Positions 1-12,301 of a DNA stretch of 64,000 nucleotides are shown here, piece after piece. Position 1 is the first letter of the stretch. Every line of letters starts with the position of its first letter. Below the pieces are notes generated by a model, which was not told where the DNA came from, ran no database searches, and was given only the letters and a program-made list of their open reading frames with translations. The translations under genes and the position numbers were made by a program. Location of the stretch: positions 310,001 to 374,000 of the forward strand of contig NZ_CP011025.1 in NCBI RefSeq assembly GCF_000238395.3, read 5' to 3'. Origin of the DNA: Pseudoalteromonas arctica A 37-1-2. GTDB lineage: Bacteria > Pseudomonadota > Gammaproteobacteria > Enterobacterales > Alteromonadaceae.

Positions 1-14
1 CCAAGGATTATAAA

Positions 15-57
15 AAGTGGTTACCAAGCGGTTTGGTAACCACTTTGGTAACCACTT
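15..57. repeat. Triple 13-bp repeat, one copy inverted
   Basis: The 13-mer AAGTGGTTACCAA occurs at 15-27, and its reverse complement occurs twice in near-perfect tandem at 33-45 and 45-57. The first two copies form a hairpin-capable palindrome with a 5-base centre. The arrangement looks like a set of operator sites for a dimeric regulator or a recombination/binding site for a gene lying left of the window. No gene is visible in the first 100 bases, so the function is unknown. Confidence 0.6.
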
Positions 58-100
58 GGACACGTACAATAGGGGGCTAGTATGAACGGTAGAAAACAAA

Positions 101-122
101 AAGCCTAGAAAAATCTAGGCTT
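101..122 (-). terminator. Terminator hairpin downstream of yicC
   Basis: A 9-bp stem (AAGCCTAGA / TCTAGGCTT) with an AAAA loop lies just past the yicC stop codon on the minus strand. It is followed there by a T-containing tract, as expected for a rho-independent terminator. It may also end transcription coming from the left. Confidence 0.7.
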
Positions 123-160
123 ATTAATGAGTTATAAACAAGTTGAAACAGGCTAAAACG

Positions 161-1021
161 CTATTCTATGTTTTGAATTTGTTCTCTCATTTGTTCAATC
201 AATACTTTTAACTCTACAGCGGCAGTAGTGATGTCACTATTGATAGACTTAGATGCTAGCGTGTTAGCTTCACGATTAAATTCTTGCATCATAAAATCTA
301 GGCGGCGGCCGCATGCGCCACCTTTTTTAAGGATTTTTTTAGTTTCTTTAACGTGAGACTTTAAACGATCTAATTCTTCAGCTACATCTTGTTTTTGAGC
401 AAGATAAATAAGTTCTTGTTCAAGGCGTGACTCGTCAATATTTGCTGTTAAGTCTTCTAGCTTTTGAGCCAGTTTTTCACGCTGCCATTTAGCAATCTCA
501 GGCATATGCGTTTCTACAATTTCTACTTGCTCTAAAATCGCATCAAGGCGGATTGCTATCATTTCTTCAAGGTTTGCACCTTCATCGCCACGAGCTGATT
601 TAAAATCTTCGATTACTTGATCAAGACCAGCAATTAGTGCTGTATTAACGCTATCCATATCAAGTTCTTCAGCTTCCATAACACCAGGCCAACGCAATAT
701 ATCAACAGGATTAATGTCGCCATTACTTTGCTGTTGAACCCATTTAGAGCTATTTATAAGTTGCTCAGCAAGGGCTTGGTTAATTGATAGCTCACCAACA
801 TGGGCAGGATTTGCTACAAACTTTAAAAAAACCTCAACTTTACCGCGTTGTAAGTGTTTGCGTAAACGCTCACGAATAACTGGCTCCATGCCACGAAATT
901 GCTCTGGTGCGCGAATAAATGTTTCAAGGTAACGCTGGTTCACTGAACGAACTTCCCAAGTGCCAGTTCCCCAATCGCCTTTTATTTCGCGACGCGCATA
1001 AGCTGTCATACTGTGGATCAT
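161..1021 (-). CDS. yicC: YicC/YloC family endoribonuclease
   Basis: This 286-residue protein matches the full length of the YicC family. The opening residues MIHSMTAYAR are typical. The N-terminal YicC-like domain occupies roughly the first 155 residues and the C-terminal DUF1732 region roughly 200-286, including the segment HVKETKKILKKGGACGRRLD and the QEFNREANTL motif. E. coli YicC is a metal-dependent endoribonuclease that influences small-RNA stability; that role is carried over from the family. The gene is divergent from rph, as in many gammaproteobacteria, with about 180 bases between the two starts that must hold both promoters. A terminator hairpin follows the stop. Nothing appears broken. 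Confidence 0.93.
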   Translation of the reverse strand: MIHSMTAYARREIKGDWGTGTWEVRSVNQRYLETFIRAPEQFRGMEPVIRERLRKHLQRGKVEVFLKFVANPAHVGELSINQALAEQLINSSKWVQQQSNGDINPVDILRWPGVMEAEELDMDSVNTALIAGLDQVIEDFKSARGDEGANLEEMIAIRLDAILEQVEIVETHMPEIAKWQREKLAQKLEDLTANIDESRLEQELIYLAQKQDVAEELDRLKSHVKETKKILKKGGACGRRLDFMMQEFNREANTLASKSINSDITTAAVELKVLIEQMREQIQNIE

Positions 1022-1200
1022 GGATATTTTCCTAAATTTATAAATACAATATTACGATGATTATACCGTAACACCGCTTAAGCTCTAGGGAAAATTTAAT
1101 ACACTGAATATTTTGCATACAGCTATTTATTTAAATCAGCATGGTATCTATACCCACATACACTTATAATGTCGCAAATTCTGAATTAAGGGGATCGTCA

Positions 1201-1914
1201 ATGCGTCCAAGCGAAAGAACACCTAACCAAATTAGACCTGTTACATTTACACGTAATTATACTTTGCATGCTGAAGGCTCAGTACTTGTTGAGTTTGGTA
1301 ACACCAAAGTACTTTGTACAGCTACTGTCGAATCGGGCGTTCCTCGTTTCATGAAAGGTCAGGGTAAAGGTTGGATCAATGCTGAATACGGTATGTTACC
1401 GCGAGCAACGCATACGCGTAATGCTCGAGAAGCTGCACGTGGTAAGCAGGGCGGTCGTACTATGGAAATTCAACGTTTAATTGCACGTGCACTGCGTGCT
1501 GCTGTTGATTTAAAAGCACTTGGCGAAAACACAATCACCATTGACTGTGATGTAATCCAAGCAGATGGCGGTACACGTACTGCTTCTATAAGTGGTGCAT
1601 GTGTTGCACTTGTTGATGCGCTAACGCATATGCGTGCCAAGGGTATGATTAATTCAAACCCACTTAAACATATGATTGCGGCTATTTCAGTAGGTATATA
1701 CAAAGGCCAAGCAATTAGCGATTTAGAATATATTGAAGATTCAGCAGCAGAAACTGATATGAATGTAATTTTAACCGAAACAGGTAAAATTATAGAAATT
1801 CAAGGTACAGCCGAAGGCGAACCTTTCTCGTTTGATGAGCTAGATGAGTTACTTACTTTAGCTAAACATTCTATTCGTGAAATCATTGACGTACAAAAGC
1901 AAGCATTAGCATAA
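1201..1914 (+). CDS. rph: Ribonuclease PH
   Basis: RNase PH trims tRNA 3' ends by phosphorolysis. The protein has the family hallmarks: the opening [13 protein letters not shown], the phosphate-binding stretch [16 protein letters not shown] at residues 84-99 and [18 protein letters not shown] at 115-132. I chose the ATG at 1201 because it gives 237 residues, close to the 238 of E. coli. It also follows an AAGGGG Shine-Dalgarno and starts exactly at the conserved MRPSER. An in-frame ATG at 1141 would add 20 residues with no family counterpart. pyrE follows after 18 bases, so the two are probably co-transcribed. Unlike E. coli, there is no room between them for a pyrimidine-responsive attenuator. 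Confidence 0.95.
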   Translation: MRPSERTPNQIRPVTFTRNYTLHAEGSVLVEFGNTKVLCTATVESGVPRFMKGQGKGWINAEYGMLPRATHTRNAREAARGKQGGRTMEIQRLIARALRAAVDLKALGENTITIDCDVIQADGGTRTASISGACVALVDALTHMRAKGMINSNPLKHMIAAISVGIYKGQAISDLEYIEDSAAETDMNVILTETGKIIEIQGTAEGEPFSFDELDELLTLAKHSIREIIDVQKQALA

Positions 1915-1932
1915 ATAGGTAGGCCACTAGAT

Positions 1933-2577
1933 ATGAAAGATTATCAAAAAGAGTTTATAGAATTTGCTCTAGAGAAGCAGGTATTAAAATTTGGTGAGTT
2001 TACTTTAAAGTCTGGGCGCATAAGTCCTTACTTTTTTAATGCCGGTTTGTTTAATACAGGTCGTGACTTAGCACGTTTAGGTCGTTTTTATGCATCAGCA
2101 CTAGAAGATTCAGCGATAGAGTACGATGTACTATTTGGCCCCGCGTATAAGGGTATCCCAATCGCGACAACGACGGCAGTTGCATTAGCAGATCACCATG
2201 ATAAAGATGTACCGTACTGTTTTAACCGTAAAGAGAAAAAAGCACACGGTGAAGGTGGTACATTAGTAGGCTCAGAACTCAATGGCAAAATAATGCTAGT
2301 TGATGATGTAATTACCGCAGGTACCGCTATTCGTGAGTCCATGGAAATTATTGCACAAAATGGTGCAGACCTTAGTGGTGTTTTAATTGCATTAGATCGC
2401 CAAGAAAAAGGTAAAGCCGAGTTATCAGCTATTCAAGAAGTTGAACGCGACTTTAATACCAAAGTAATCTCTATTGTAAAATTAGCAGACCTTATTAGTT
2501 ACCTTGAAAACCAAGGGACGATGGGCGAGCATTTAGCCTCAGTTAAAGCTTACCGTGATCAATACGGCGTAGCATAA
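1933..2577 (+). CDS. pyrE: Orotate phosphoribosyltransferase
   Basis: PyrE joins orotate to PRPP to give orotidine 5'-monophosphate, the fifth step of UMP synthesis in the cytoplasm. The 214-residue length agrees with E. coli (213). The PRPP-binding motif [11 protein letters not shown] is at residues 122-132, the substrate segment FKSGR-like [17 protein letters not shown] is near 24-40, and the flexible lysine loop [12 protein letters not shown] is at 98-109. It lies 18 bases after rph behind an AGGTAGG ribosome site and is closed by a strong terminator. The usual rph-pyrE attenuator is absent, so if pyrE is regulated by pyrimidines the control must act upstream of rph. Confidence 0.96.
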   Translation: MKDYQKEFIEFALEKQVLKFGEFTLKSGRISPYFFNAGLFNTGRDLARLGRFYASALEDSAIEYDVLFGPAYKGIPIATTTAVALADHHDKDVPYCFNRKEKKAHGEGGTLVGSELNGKIMLVDDVITAGTAIRESMEIIAQNGADLSGVLIALDRQEKGKAELSAIQEVERDFNTKVISIVKLADLISYLENQGTMGEHLASVKAYRDQYGVA

Positions 2578-2580
2578 ATA

Positions 2581-2608
2581 AAAAGCCTCGCAGTGCGGGG
2601 CTTTATTT
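2581..2608 (+). terminator. Rho-independent terminator after pyrE
   Basis: A GC-rich stem (AAAGCCTCGC / GCGGGGCTTT, with one G-T pair and a short AGT loop) is followed by ATTTT. It lies 3 bases after the pyrE stop and before dgkA, so it should separate the two transcription units. Confidence 0.8.
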
Positions 2609-2633
2609 TGACCTTCATTCATAGAGTTTATTA

Positions 2634-3014
2634 ATGAAAGATGTATTAAAACCAAATGGCTTAGGCCTCAAACGCGTTTTCAAAGCAACCTATTGCTCCT
2701 ATCTTGGCTTTAAAGCAGCATTTAAAGAAGAAGCTGCATTTAGACAAGAGCTATTACTAAGCCTTATATTATTCCCCACTTCATTTTGGCTTGCTTCATC
2801 ATTATTACACTGGGCAATACTAATTAGCTCACTGCTTATTATTCTAATAGTTGAATTGCTAAACTCTGCCATTGAAGCATTAACAGATCGAGTAAGTACA
2901 GAATTGCATGTATTGTCAGGTAGAGCCAAAGATATGGGATCTGCAGCCGTAACACTTTCATTAACGATCGTATTGATCATATGGGGTGTAAGTCTTTATA
3001 TGAAGATCGTTTAA
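2634..3014 (+). CDS. dgkA: Diacylglycerol kinase (first copy)
   Basis: This is a small integral membrane kinase that phosphorylates diacylglycerol to phosphatidic acid. The 126 residues match the prokaryotic DgkA length. The active-site elements are visible: EAAFRQE at 33-39, the hallmark VELLNSAIEALTDR at 73-86 and AKDMGSAAV at 98-106, with three transmembrane helices. It sits alone between the pyrE terminator and rrn1. A second, clearly different dgkA occurs at 53029-53400 inside the eptA cluster, so the genome encodes two. This copy is more likely the housekeeping enzyme that recycles diacylglycerol from osmoregulated glucan synthesis; that split is inference. Confidence 0.95.
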   Translation: MKDVLKPNGLGLKRVFKATYCSYLGFKAAFKEEAAFRQELLLSLILFPTSFWLASSLLHWAILISSLLIILIVELLNSAIEALTDRVSTELHVLSGRAKDMGSAAVTLSLTIVLIIWGVSLYMKIV

Positions 3015-3148
3015 GCTCACTTTTAATATTTGTGAAGTTTAAACACCTTTAGTTGTTAATAATTTGCTGGTTATGTTGTGTTTTTAACGTGTTTAGCTCA
3101 AATACTCAGCGAACAGCACATTATTTCAAGTTTTCTTAAAAAAAAGGG

Positions 3149-3176
3149 TTGATCTGTTTTCGGATCTCCCTATAAT
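3149..3176 (+). promoter_or_regulatory. rrn1 promoter P1
   Basis: The -35 TTGATC (3149-3154) and perfect -10 TATAAT (3171-3176) are separated by 16 bases. An A/T-rich stretch resembling an UP element precedes them, and a GCGACCCC discriminator, typical of stringently controlled rRNA promoters, follows. The same module occurs twice upstream of rrn2. Confidence 0.85.
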
Positions 3177-3286
3177 GCGACCCCACTGAGACGGGAAACG
3201 CCAACGCATAGCGAGGAGCGAACTACTCAGAGAGTTAAATAAAACTTCGGTTTTAAATCTTCCAAAAGAAAGTTTAAAATTAAGTG

Positions 3287-3314
3287 TTGACTCGAAAAAT
3301 AAAGGGTGTATTAT
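3287..3314 (+). promoter_or_regulatory. rrn1 promoter P2
   Basis: The -35 TTGACT (3287-3292) and -10 TATTAT (3309-3314) have a 16-base spacer and a C-rich discriminator. It lies about 138 bases downstream of P1, the usual tandem rRNA promoter arrangement. Confidence 0.8.
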
Positions 3315-3348
3315 TCGCATCCCTTGAGACGCTAAAGCGAATCAAAAC

Positions 3349-3359
3349 GTTCTTTAACA
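3349..3359 (+). promoter_or_regulatory. boxA-like antitermination element, rrn1 leader
   Basis: GTTCTTTAACA closely resembles the E. coli rrn boxA (TGCTCTTTAACA) and lies in the leader downstream of P2. It is expected to recruit NusB/S10 for rRNA antitermination. A second boxA-like element, TGCTCTTTAAAAA, is in the 16S-23S spacer at 5193-5205. Confidence 0.7.
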
Positions 3360-3573
3360 ATATAAAGCAATCATCTGTGTGGGCACTCGTACAGATTGAG
3401 TTCTAACAGCCAACCTACTTAGGTAGCGAGGCAAACAAATTAGAGTCTCAATTGAAAACTGAGTGACCAACAGAATAGTTATTTCGGTAATTATTCGGCA
3501 CAGTCAATTCAATATCGAAAGATATTAAAATAAATTCAGAATTCATTGAGCTGTCGAAAGACATAAAACTTTT

Positions 3574-5109
<1,536 letters not shown>

Positions 5110-5408
5110 TACGATTTAGAACTTATTTGTTCGTAGTGTCCACACAGATGATTGTTAATTAGTGCGTGTCCCTTCGGGATAACTAATTAATATGCTCTTT
5201 AAAAATTTGGAAAAGCTGATAATAAAATTCTGATGAATACATTGTATTTATCAAGAGTTTTCAAAAGTAAAAAAAGAATGGTAGCAGTACCATTCAGTGC
5301 CATTTAGTTAACTCTTATGAGTTGATTGATTGGTATCTACTTTAGTATTCAATATTGACTTCTGGCGAAGTTAAACTGTCACAAAACAAAGACCCGTTTG
5401 GGTTGTAT
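5110..5408 (+). other. 16S-23S internal transcribed spacer without tRNA genes (rrn1)
   Basis: I looked for the tRNA-Ile, -Ala and -Glu genes usually found here and see no tRNA acceptor or T-loop (GGTTCGA-type) sequence. The spacer holds a boxA-like element at 5193-5205 and segments able to form processing stems around 16S and 23S. The spacer of rrn2 is nearly identical. Confidence 0.85.
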
Positions 5409-8299
<2,891 letters not shown>

Positions 8300-8448
8300 A
8301 CAACGCCAAACGCGTTTTATGTGATAGTGAAACAAGCGAAGAAGTTAATATGACTAAAGTAGATATTACTTAAGAAAGACTTAAAAAATATTATCAGATA
8401 TTTTCCAAATTCAGTTAATGCGTAGCGATACGAATTAACGCCCTAATT

Positions 8449-8567
8449 TGCTTGGTGACAATAGCGTTTTGGACCCACCTGATTCCATGCCGAACTCAGT
8501 AGTGAAACGAAACAGCGCCGATGATAGTGTAGCATTTGCTATGTGAAAGTAGGACATTACCAGGCTT
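8449..8567 (+). rRNA. rrf: 5S ribosomal RNA (rrn1)
   Basis: This is a roughly 119-base 5S rRNA. It contains the conserved ATGCCGAACTCAG and AGTGAAACG segments, and complementary ends TGCTTGGT / ACCAGGC form helix I. It lies about 150 bases after 23S, in the usual order. Confidence 0.96.
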
Positions 8568-8577
8568 CAAATTGTAG

Positions 8578-8608
8578 AAAGCCCGAATCTAACGATTCGG
8601 GCTTTTTT
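8578..8608 (+). terminator. rrn1 terminator
   Basis: A 12-bp stem (AAAGCCCGAATC / GATTCGGGCTTT) with a TAAC loop and a T run closes the rRNA operon right after 5S. The identical structure follows rrn2. Confidence 0.9.
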
Positions 8609-8670
8609 ACGTCTGCAGAAAAGTGAAATGTGCGCAATTAATACTCACTGACATCTACACCATCACGTAG

Positions 8671-8696
8671 GTCGGGCGAGCGCAGCGACTCCCGAC
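8671..8696. repeat. Short inverted repeat downstream of rrn1
   Basis: GTCGGG at 8671-8676 is the reverse complement of CCCGAC at 8691-8696, around a GC-rich centre CGAGCGCAGCGACT. In an A/T-rich intergenic region it stands out and may be an extragenic palindromic element. No other copy is visible in this window. Confidence 0.5.
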
Positions 8697-8741
8697 GTTA
8701 GAATCACAACAAAAGCCCTCAATACCCCATTCGGCCAATAA

Positions 8742-8810
8742 AGTAGCATTTACTACGTGACTCTCCACCGCTGTGGGTATCGTGACATTACGCAGGCTTC
8801 ACATTGTAAA
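8742..8810 (+). pseudogene. Decayed 5S rRNA fragment
   Basis: The segments AGTAGCATTTACTACGTGA (8742-8760) and GACATTACGCAGGCTTC (8784-8800), then ACATTGTAAAGAG, match the 3' third of the 5S gene and its flank. The real 5S reads GTAGCATTTGCTATGTGA, GACATTACCAGGCTTC and AAATTGTAGAAAG. An unrelated insertion of about 20 bases separates the two matches. It looks like a remnant of an extra 5S gene that has lost its 5' part and terminator. It is unlikely to be functional. Confidence 0.65.
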
Positions 8811-9202
8811 GAGCCTTGCTTTAACTATTCAGTAGCCTATTAGACATTCCCATTAGGTATATAGCCTTATTTACAGACACTAGTAAGCAATTAATTGGGG
8901 GGCACTATTGTGCGCTAAGTTTACCTAAGTGATTTACCGCATTACATCTGTAACTAACTGTAGTTTTAGCGCGTGCAGAATAAATACACATACCTGATAA
9001 TTATACTAATCGGCAATAATACCTAATCAATTTGGTGGATTGAACTTGACGTTAATTGCGTTAGAAATTTCTGATATACGATTGCATGGATACAGAAGGT
9101 TGAGCAACTTAGGAGTAATTGGCGAGAACAACGAAATAAAGAAATTTTTGTCCTCAAATAGATCATTTAACTAGGGAGATTGGCGTAAAGTTTATTTTAT
9201 TT
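8811..9202. other. Intergenic region with one diverged dispersed repeat
   Basis: I see no coding sequence here. The segment 9004-9066 is clearly similar to 40791-40856 downstream of rrn2. Both contain GCAATAAT, TAATCAATTTG, GGATT and GACG(T/C)TAA(T/C)TGCGTTA in order. The similarity lies beyond the rRNA terminators, so it is a separate repeat, possibly a degraded small mobile element. The rest holds nothing I can identify. Confidence 0.5.
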
Positions 9203-10312
9203 TTATATTTTCTTGGTTCTAACTAACCACCTATATACGCCAATAAAGAACAATGCAGCAGGTCCAAAGCCACTCAATACCTAAATGACTTTTAAAATGT
9301 TACCACCAATGCTGGCGTCATGTAGAGGATGTATCCAGTTTTTAATTTTACTGGCTGTACTTTGTTTATCTATATTAAACATGCTCTCTAATTTCCCTGT
9401 AAGTGCATTAACTTCTATATAGCTATGTGGGAAGCGATACGAAGGATCGTCTACAGTTTGAAATCTAAATCTGTAAATAGCATTTAAGTTTGAGGGTGTT
9501 TCAATCCAAGCTAAACGCGCACTCGGTAATGCTTTTTGTGCTATTAGTATTGCTTGCGATAAAGGAATATTGAATTGTTTACAAGGCTGTATTTGTGTTT
9601 TTGGTGGGGAGTTTATATCGTCAACTAGGGCTATTAATATAGGATCTGTTTGTTTTGGAATAGCGAGCATAACACCTGTAACAGTTAAAGCTAGTAGCGG
9701 TATGCAGAAGGTTAAACCAATTAGTTTATGCCAGTCGTATAGCAAACCTATTTTAGAGCTACGAGATTTAAATTTTAGTGTCTTTACCCACTGCCCAGGC
9801 TTTGGAAACCAAGCAAAGAATCCAGAGATAAGAAGAACTATTGAGGCTATGCCTATATAGCCAACAACGAGAGTGCCCGTTGCTCCTGTTAGTAATGAAA
9901 AATGTAAGTTGTACATCCAAGTTACTAAGTATTTTCCCCAATAGTTTTTACGTATTACTTTATCACTACTGCTAGATAGCCATACCATTAAGGGAGCAAA
10001 GCCTTGCTCTTTTGTTTCTATGGGATTGTAGTAGCGTGCGGGTATAATTGAGTTCACACCTGTGTTTTCTAATCGCTATGGCCCTAGTTTTATAGGAAAA
10101 TTGGCTCTTAGCGTATTATATGCTTGATCCCAATTAGGTGGTTTTGTATTAGTGGTAGTGTCATTAATTGGATTTAACAGTGAGTCTATTTGTGGGTAAT
10201 AAACTAATACGGAGCCAGAAAGGCTAATAATAGCAAGTAAAACACCTACCGAGAGCCCTAAGTATAAATGTAACCGCCTGAATATTTTTCGCCATGAAAG
10301 CTTTAGTGTCAT
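9203..10312 (-). pseudogene. PepSY-associated TM protein gene with two in-frame TAG codons
   Basis: The frame from 10312 to 9203 encodes a 369-codon protein of the PepSY-TM (PiuB-like) family, membrane proteins often linked to iron uptake. It is interrupted by TAG at 10076-10078 and TAG at 9281-9283. All three pieces are in the same frame, so there is no frameshift. Piece one has the typical opening RRLHLYLGLSVGVLLAIISL with the first membrane helix. Piece two has the FSLLTGATGTLVVGYIGI and DWHKLIGLTFCIPLL helices and PepSY-like segments. Piece three (25 codons after the second TAG) reads VLSGFGPAALFFIGVYRWL, the expected last helix. The gene is otherwise full length, so inactivation is recent, or amber codons are read through. 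It is probably a pseudogene. Confidence 0.8.
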
Positions 10313-10450
10313 TAATTAAATAGTCGTAATGAGTAATGCAGGTTTATTGGGCATTAAAGAATGATTAATTACGCGGTATATTATATGGTTTTTTGATATG
10401 AGTTGTGCGGCATTTTGTCGCACTTATTAAATTAGGTATTTAGAAAGTAA

Positions 10451-10475
10451 AACGCCAGCTCTTGGCTGGCGTTAA
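10451..10475 (-). terminator. Terminator downstream of pckA
   Basis: A stem (AACGCCAGC / GCTGGCGTT) with a 5-base loop lies 20-45 bases beyond the pckA stop on the minus strand. Only a weak T tract follows on that side. Confidence 0.65.
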
Positions 10476-10495
10476 AGTACAAGCTTGAAGCTTAT

Positions 10496-12034
10496 TTAAG
10501 CTTTAGGTCCTGCATTTTTTATATCGTCTGATACGTCATACTTAGCAAAGTTTTCAGTGAAGTCTGCGGCAAGTTTTGCTGCATATTCATTGTACTTAGC
10601 TTTGTCTTCCCACGTATTAATTGGGTTAAGTAAGTTAGTATCTACACCTGGAACTGCTACCGGTACATCTAGGTTTAAAACATCAATGTGCTGAGTTTCA
10701 ACACCCGCTAATTTACCAGATACGATTGCATCAATTACTGCACGAGTAGTTGGGATATCAAAACGTTTACCTGTGCCGTAAGGGCCGCCAGTCCAACCTG
10801 TATTCACAAGGTACACTTTAGCGCCAAACTCGCGTACACGCTTCATAAGAAGCTCAGCGTAAACACCAGCAGGGCGTGGGAAGAATGGTGCGCCAAAACA
10901 TGTCGAAAATGTTGATTCAATATCGCTAGTTGAACCAATCTCAGTAGAACCAACTTTTGCTGTGTATCCACTTAAAAAGTGAAAAGCAGCAGCTTCTTCG
11001 CTAAGTATAGAAACGGGTGGTAATACACCGCTTACATCACAAGTTAAAAATACAACAGCCTTAGGTTCTCCTGCGCGGTTTTCTACTTTACGTTTTTCAA
11101 CGTGTTCAAGTGGATATGCTGCACGGCTATTTTGAGTAAGGCTAGTATCGTTAAAATCTGGAACGCCTTTTTCATCTAACACTACATTTTCTAAAATAGT
11201 GCCAAAGCGGATAGCATTCCAAATTACAGGTTCATTCTTTTGTGACAGGTCGATACATTTAGCATAACAACCGCCTTCAATATTAAACACGCTTCCAGGT
11301 GCCCAACCATGTTCGTCATCACCAATTAAAAAGCGAGTAGGATCTGCTGAAAGTGTTGTTTTACCCGTACCAGATAAACCGAAGAATAATGCTGTATCGC
11401 CTGCTTCACCAACATTAGCAGAACAGTGCATTGGTAATACACCTTTTGCTGGTAGTAGGAAGTTTTGTACAGAAAACATCGATTTTTTCATTTCACCGGC
11501 GTAACGCATACCTGCTAGTAATACTTTACGCTGCGCAAAGTTAATAATGACGGTGCCATCGCTATTTGTGCCATCACGTTCTGGCTCACATACAAACGAA
11601 GGAACGTTCATTACTTGCCATTGTGGTAAGTTTGAAGCGTTATAGTTCTGCGGTTCGATAAACATGTTTTTGGCAAAAATATGGTGCCACGCTGTTTCTG
11701 TAGTTACAACTACAGGTAGATAATGCTCAGGGTCTGCGCCAACTTCTAGGTGAGAGGTGAAGTGGTCATTACTTTGAACATGTGATTCTACGCGAGCCCA
11801 TAATGCGTCAAATTTGTCTGCATCAAATGGACGATTAACGTTGCCCCATTGAATATCATCTTGAGTTGTTGTTTCTTGTACAATAAAACGATCTTTTGGT
11901 GAACGACCAGTTCGTTTTCCTGTAATTGCAACAAAAGCACCATTTGCGGCTAAAGTACCTTCGCCACGGCGGATCGCATGCTCGACAAGTTCAGCTGCGG
12001 TTAAATCGACAAAACGTGTAGCGCCTGTAGTCAT
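10496..12034 (-). CDS. pckA: Phosphoenolpyruvate carboxykinase (ATP)
   Basis: PckA converts oxaloacetate and ATP to phosphoenolpyruvate, CO2 and ADP, the entry step of gluconeogenesis. The 512-residue protein has the ATP-type signatures: [10 protein letters not shown] at 41-50, [13 protein letters not shown] at 175-187, the phosphate-binding loop [11 protein letters not shown] at 219-229 and the metal-binding GDDEHGW at 238-244. It is slightly shorter than the E. coli enzyme (540) but the family range includes this length. The start ATG has an AGGT ribosome site 8-9 bases upstream. About 155-200 bases upstream lies a pair of 16-bp palindromic operator-like sites (12189-12236), which suggests carbon-responsive repression or activation by a LacI-type protein. 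A terminator follows the stop. Confidence 0.96.
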   Translation of the reverse strand: MTTGATRFVDLTAAELVEHAIRRGEGTLAANGAFVAITGKRTGRSPKDRFIVQETTTQDDIQWGNVNRPFDADKFDALWARVESHVQSNDHFTSHLEVGADPEHYLPVVVTTETAWHHIFAKNMFIEPQNYNASNLPQWQVMNVPSFVCEPERDGTNSDGTVIINFAQRKVLLAGMRYAGEMKKSMFSVQNFLLPAKGVLPMHCSANVGEAGDTALFFGLSGTGKTTLSADPTRFLIGDDEHGWAPGSVFNIEGGCYAKCIDLSQKNEPVIWNAIRFGTILENVVLDEKGVPDFNDTSLTQNSRAAYPLEHVEKRKVENRAGEPKAVVFLTCDVSGVLPPVSILSEEAAAFHFLSGYTAKVGSTEIGSTSDIESTFSTCFGAPFFPRPAGVYAELLMKRVREFGAKVYLVNTGWTGGPYGTGKRFDIPTTRAVIDAIVSGKLAGVETQHIDVLNLDVPVAVPGVDTNLLNPINTWEDKAKYNEYAAKLAADFTENFAKYDVSDDIKNAGPKA

Positions 12035-12188
12035 GTTTATACCTAACTATGTGTGAGAGTTTGAACGGATAGCTCTGGGGTTATCAGTGCCCTTAAACTG
12101 AAATTATAGTAACAGAAGGTTTTAAGATATTCGAGCCCGTAAAGCCTCTAAAAACACATATATTTAAGAAAAAACATGAATAATTTCA

Positions 12189-12236
12189 ATGATACCGGTG
12201 TCATGAAATTAGCAGAAAAGATGACACCGGTATCAT
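12189..12236. promoter_or_regulatory. Paired 16-bp palindromic operator-like sites upstream of pckA
   Basis: ATGATACCGGTGTCAT at 12189-12204 is the exact reverse complement of ATGACACCGGTATCAT at 12221-12236. Each copy is itself an almost perfect palindrome centred on CCGG. Their centres are 32 bp apart, about three helical turns. Palindromes with a central CG or CCGG are typical of LacI/GalR-family operators. The position between hslO and pckA, upstream of pckA, suggests looping or cooperative control of pckA. The two arms could alternatively form a long hairpin. No regulator gene is adjacent. Confidence 0.65.
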
Positions 12237-12250
12237 CTTTTTATAATATA

Positions 12251-12273
12251 AAACCGCATATTTTGCGGCTTTA
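12251..12273 (-). terminator. Terminator downstream of hslO
   Basis: On the minus strand, AAAGCCGCA followed by a short loop and TGCGGTTTT forms a stem ending in T residues about 30 bases beyond the hslO stop. It is a plausible rho-independent terminator. Confidence 0.65.
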
Positions 12274-12301
12274 ATTACTATATATAGATGAAGCTGAACA
12301 T

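Noticed and set aside
1141..1200. Longer RNase PH start at 1141
   Set aside because: The extra 20 residues have no family counterpart, and a good ribosome site precedes the ATG at 1201.
5110..5408. Possible tRNA in the 16S-23S spacer
   Set aside because: No acceptor-stem pairing with a T-loop was found in either spacer.
9203..10312. Frameshift explanation for the split PepSY gene
   Set aside because: The pieces are in one frame (10312 minus 10057 is a multiple of three), so the interruptions are stop codons.
12189..12240. Long hairpin as terminator of hslO
   Set aside because: A simpler terminator lies closer to hslO at 12251-12273, and the arms are themselves palindromes, which fits operators better.
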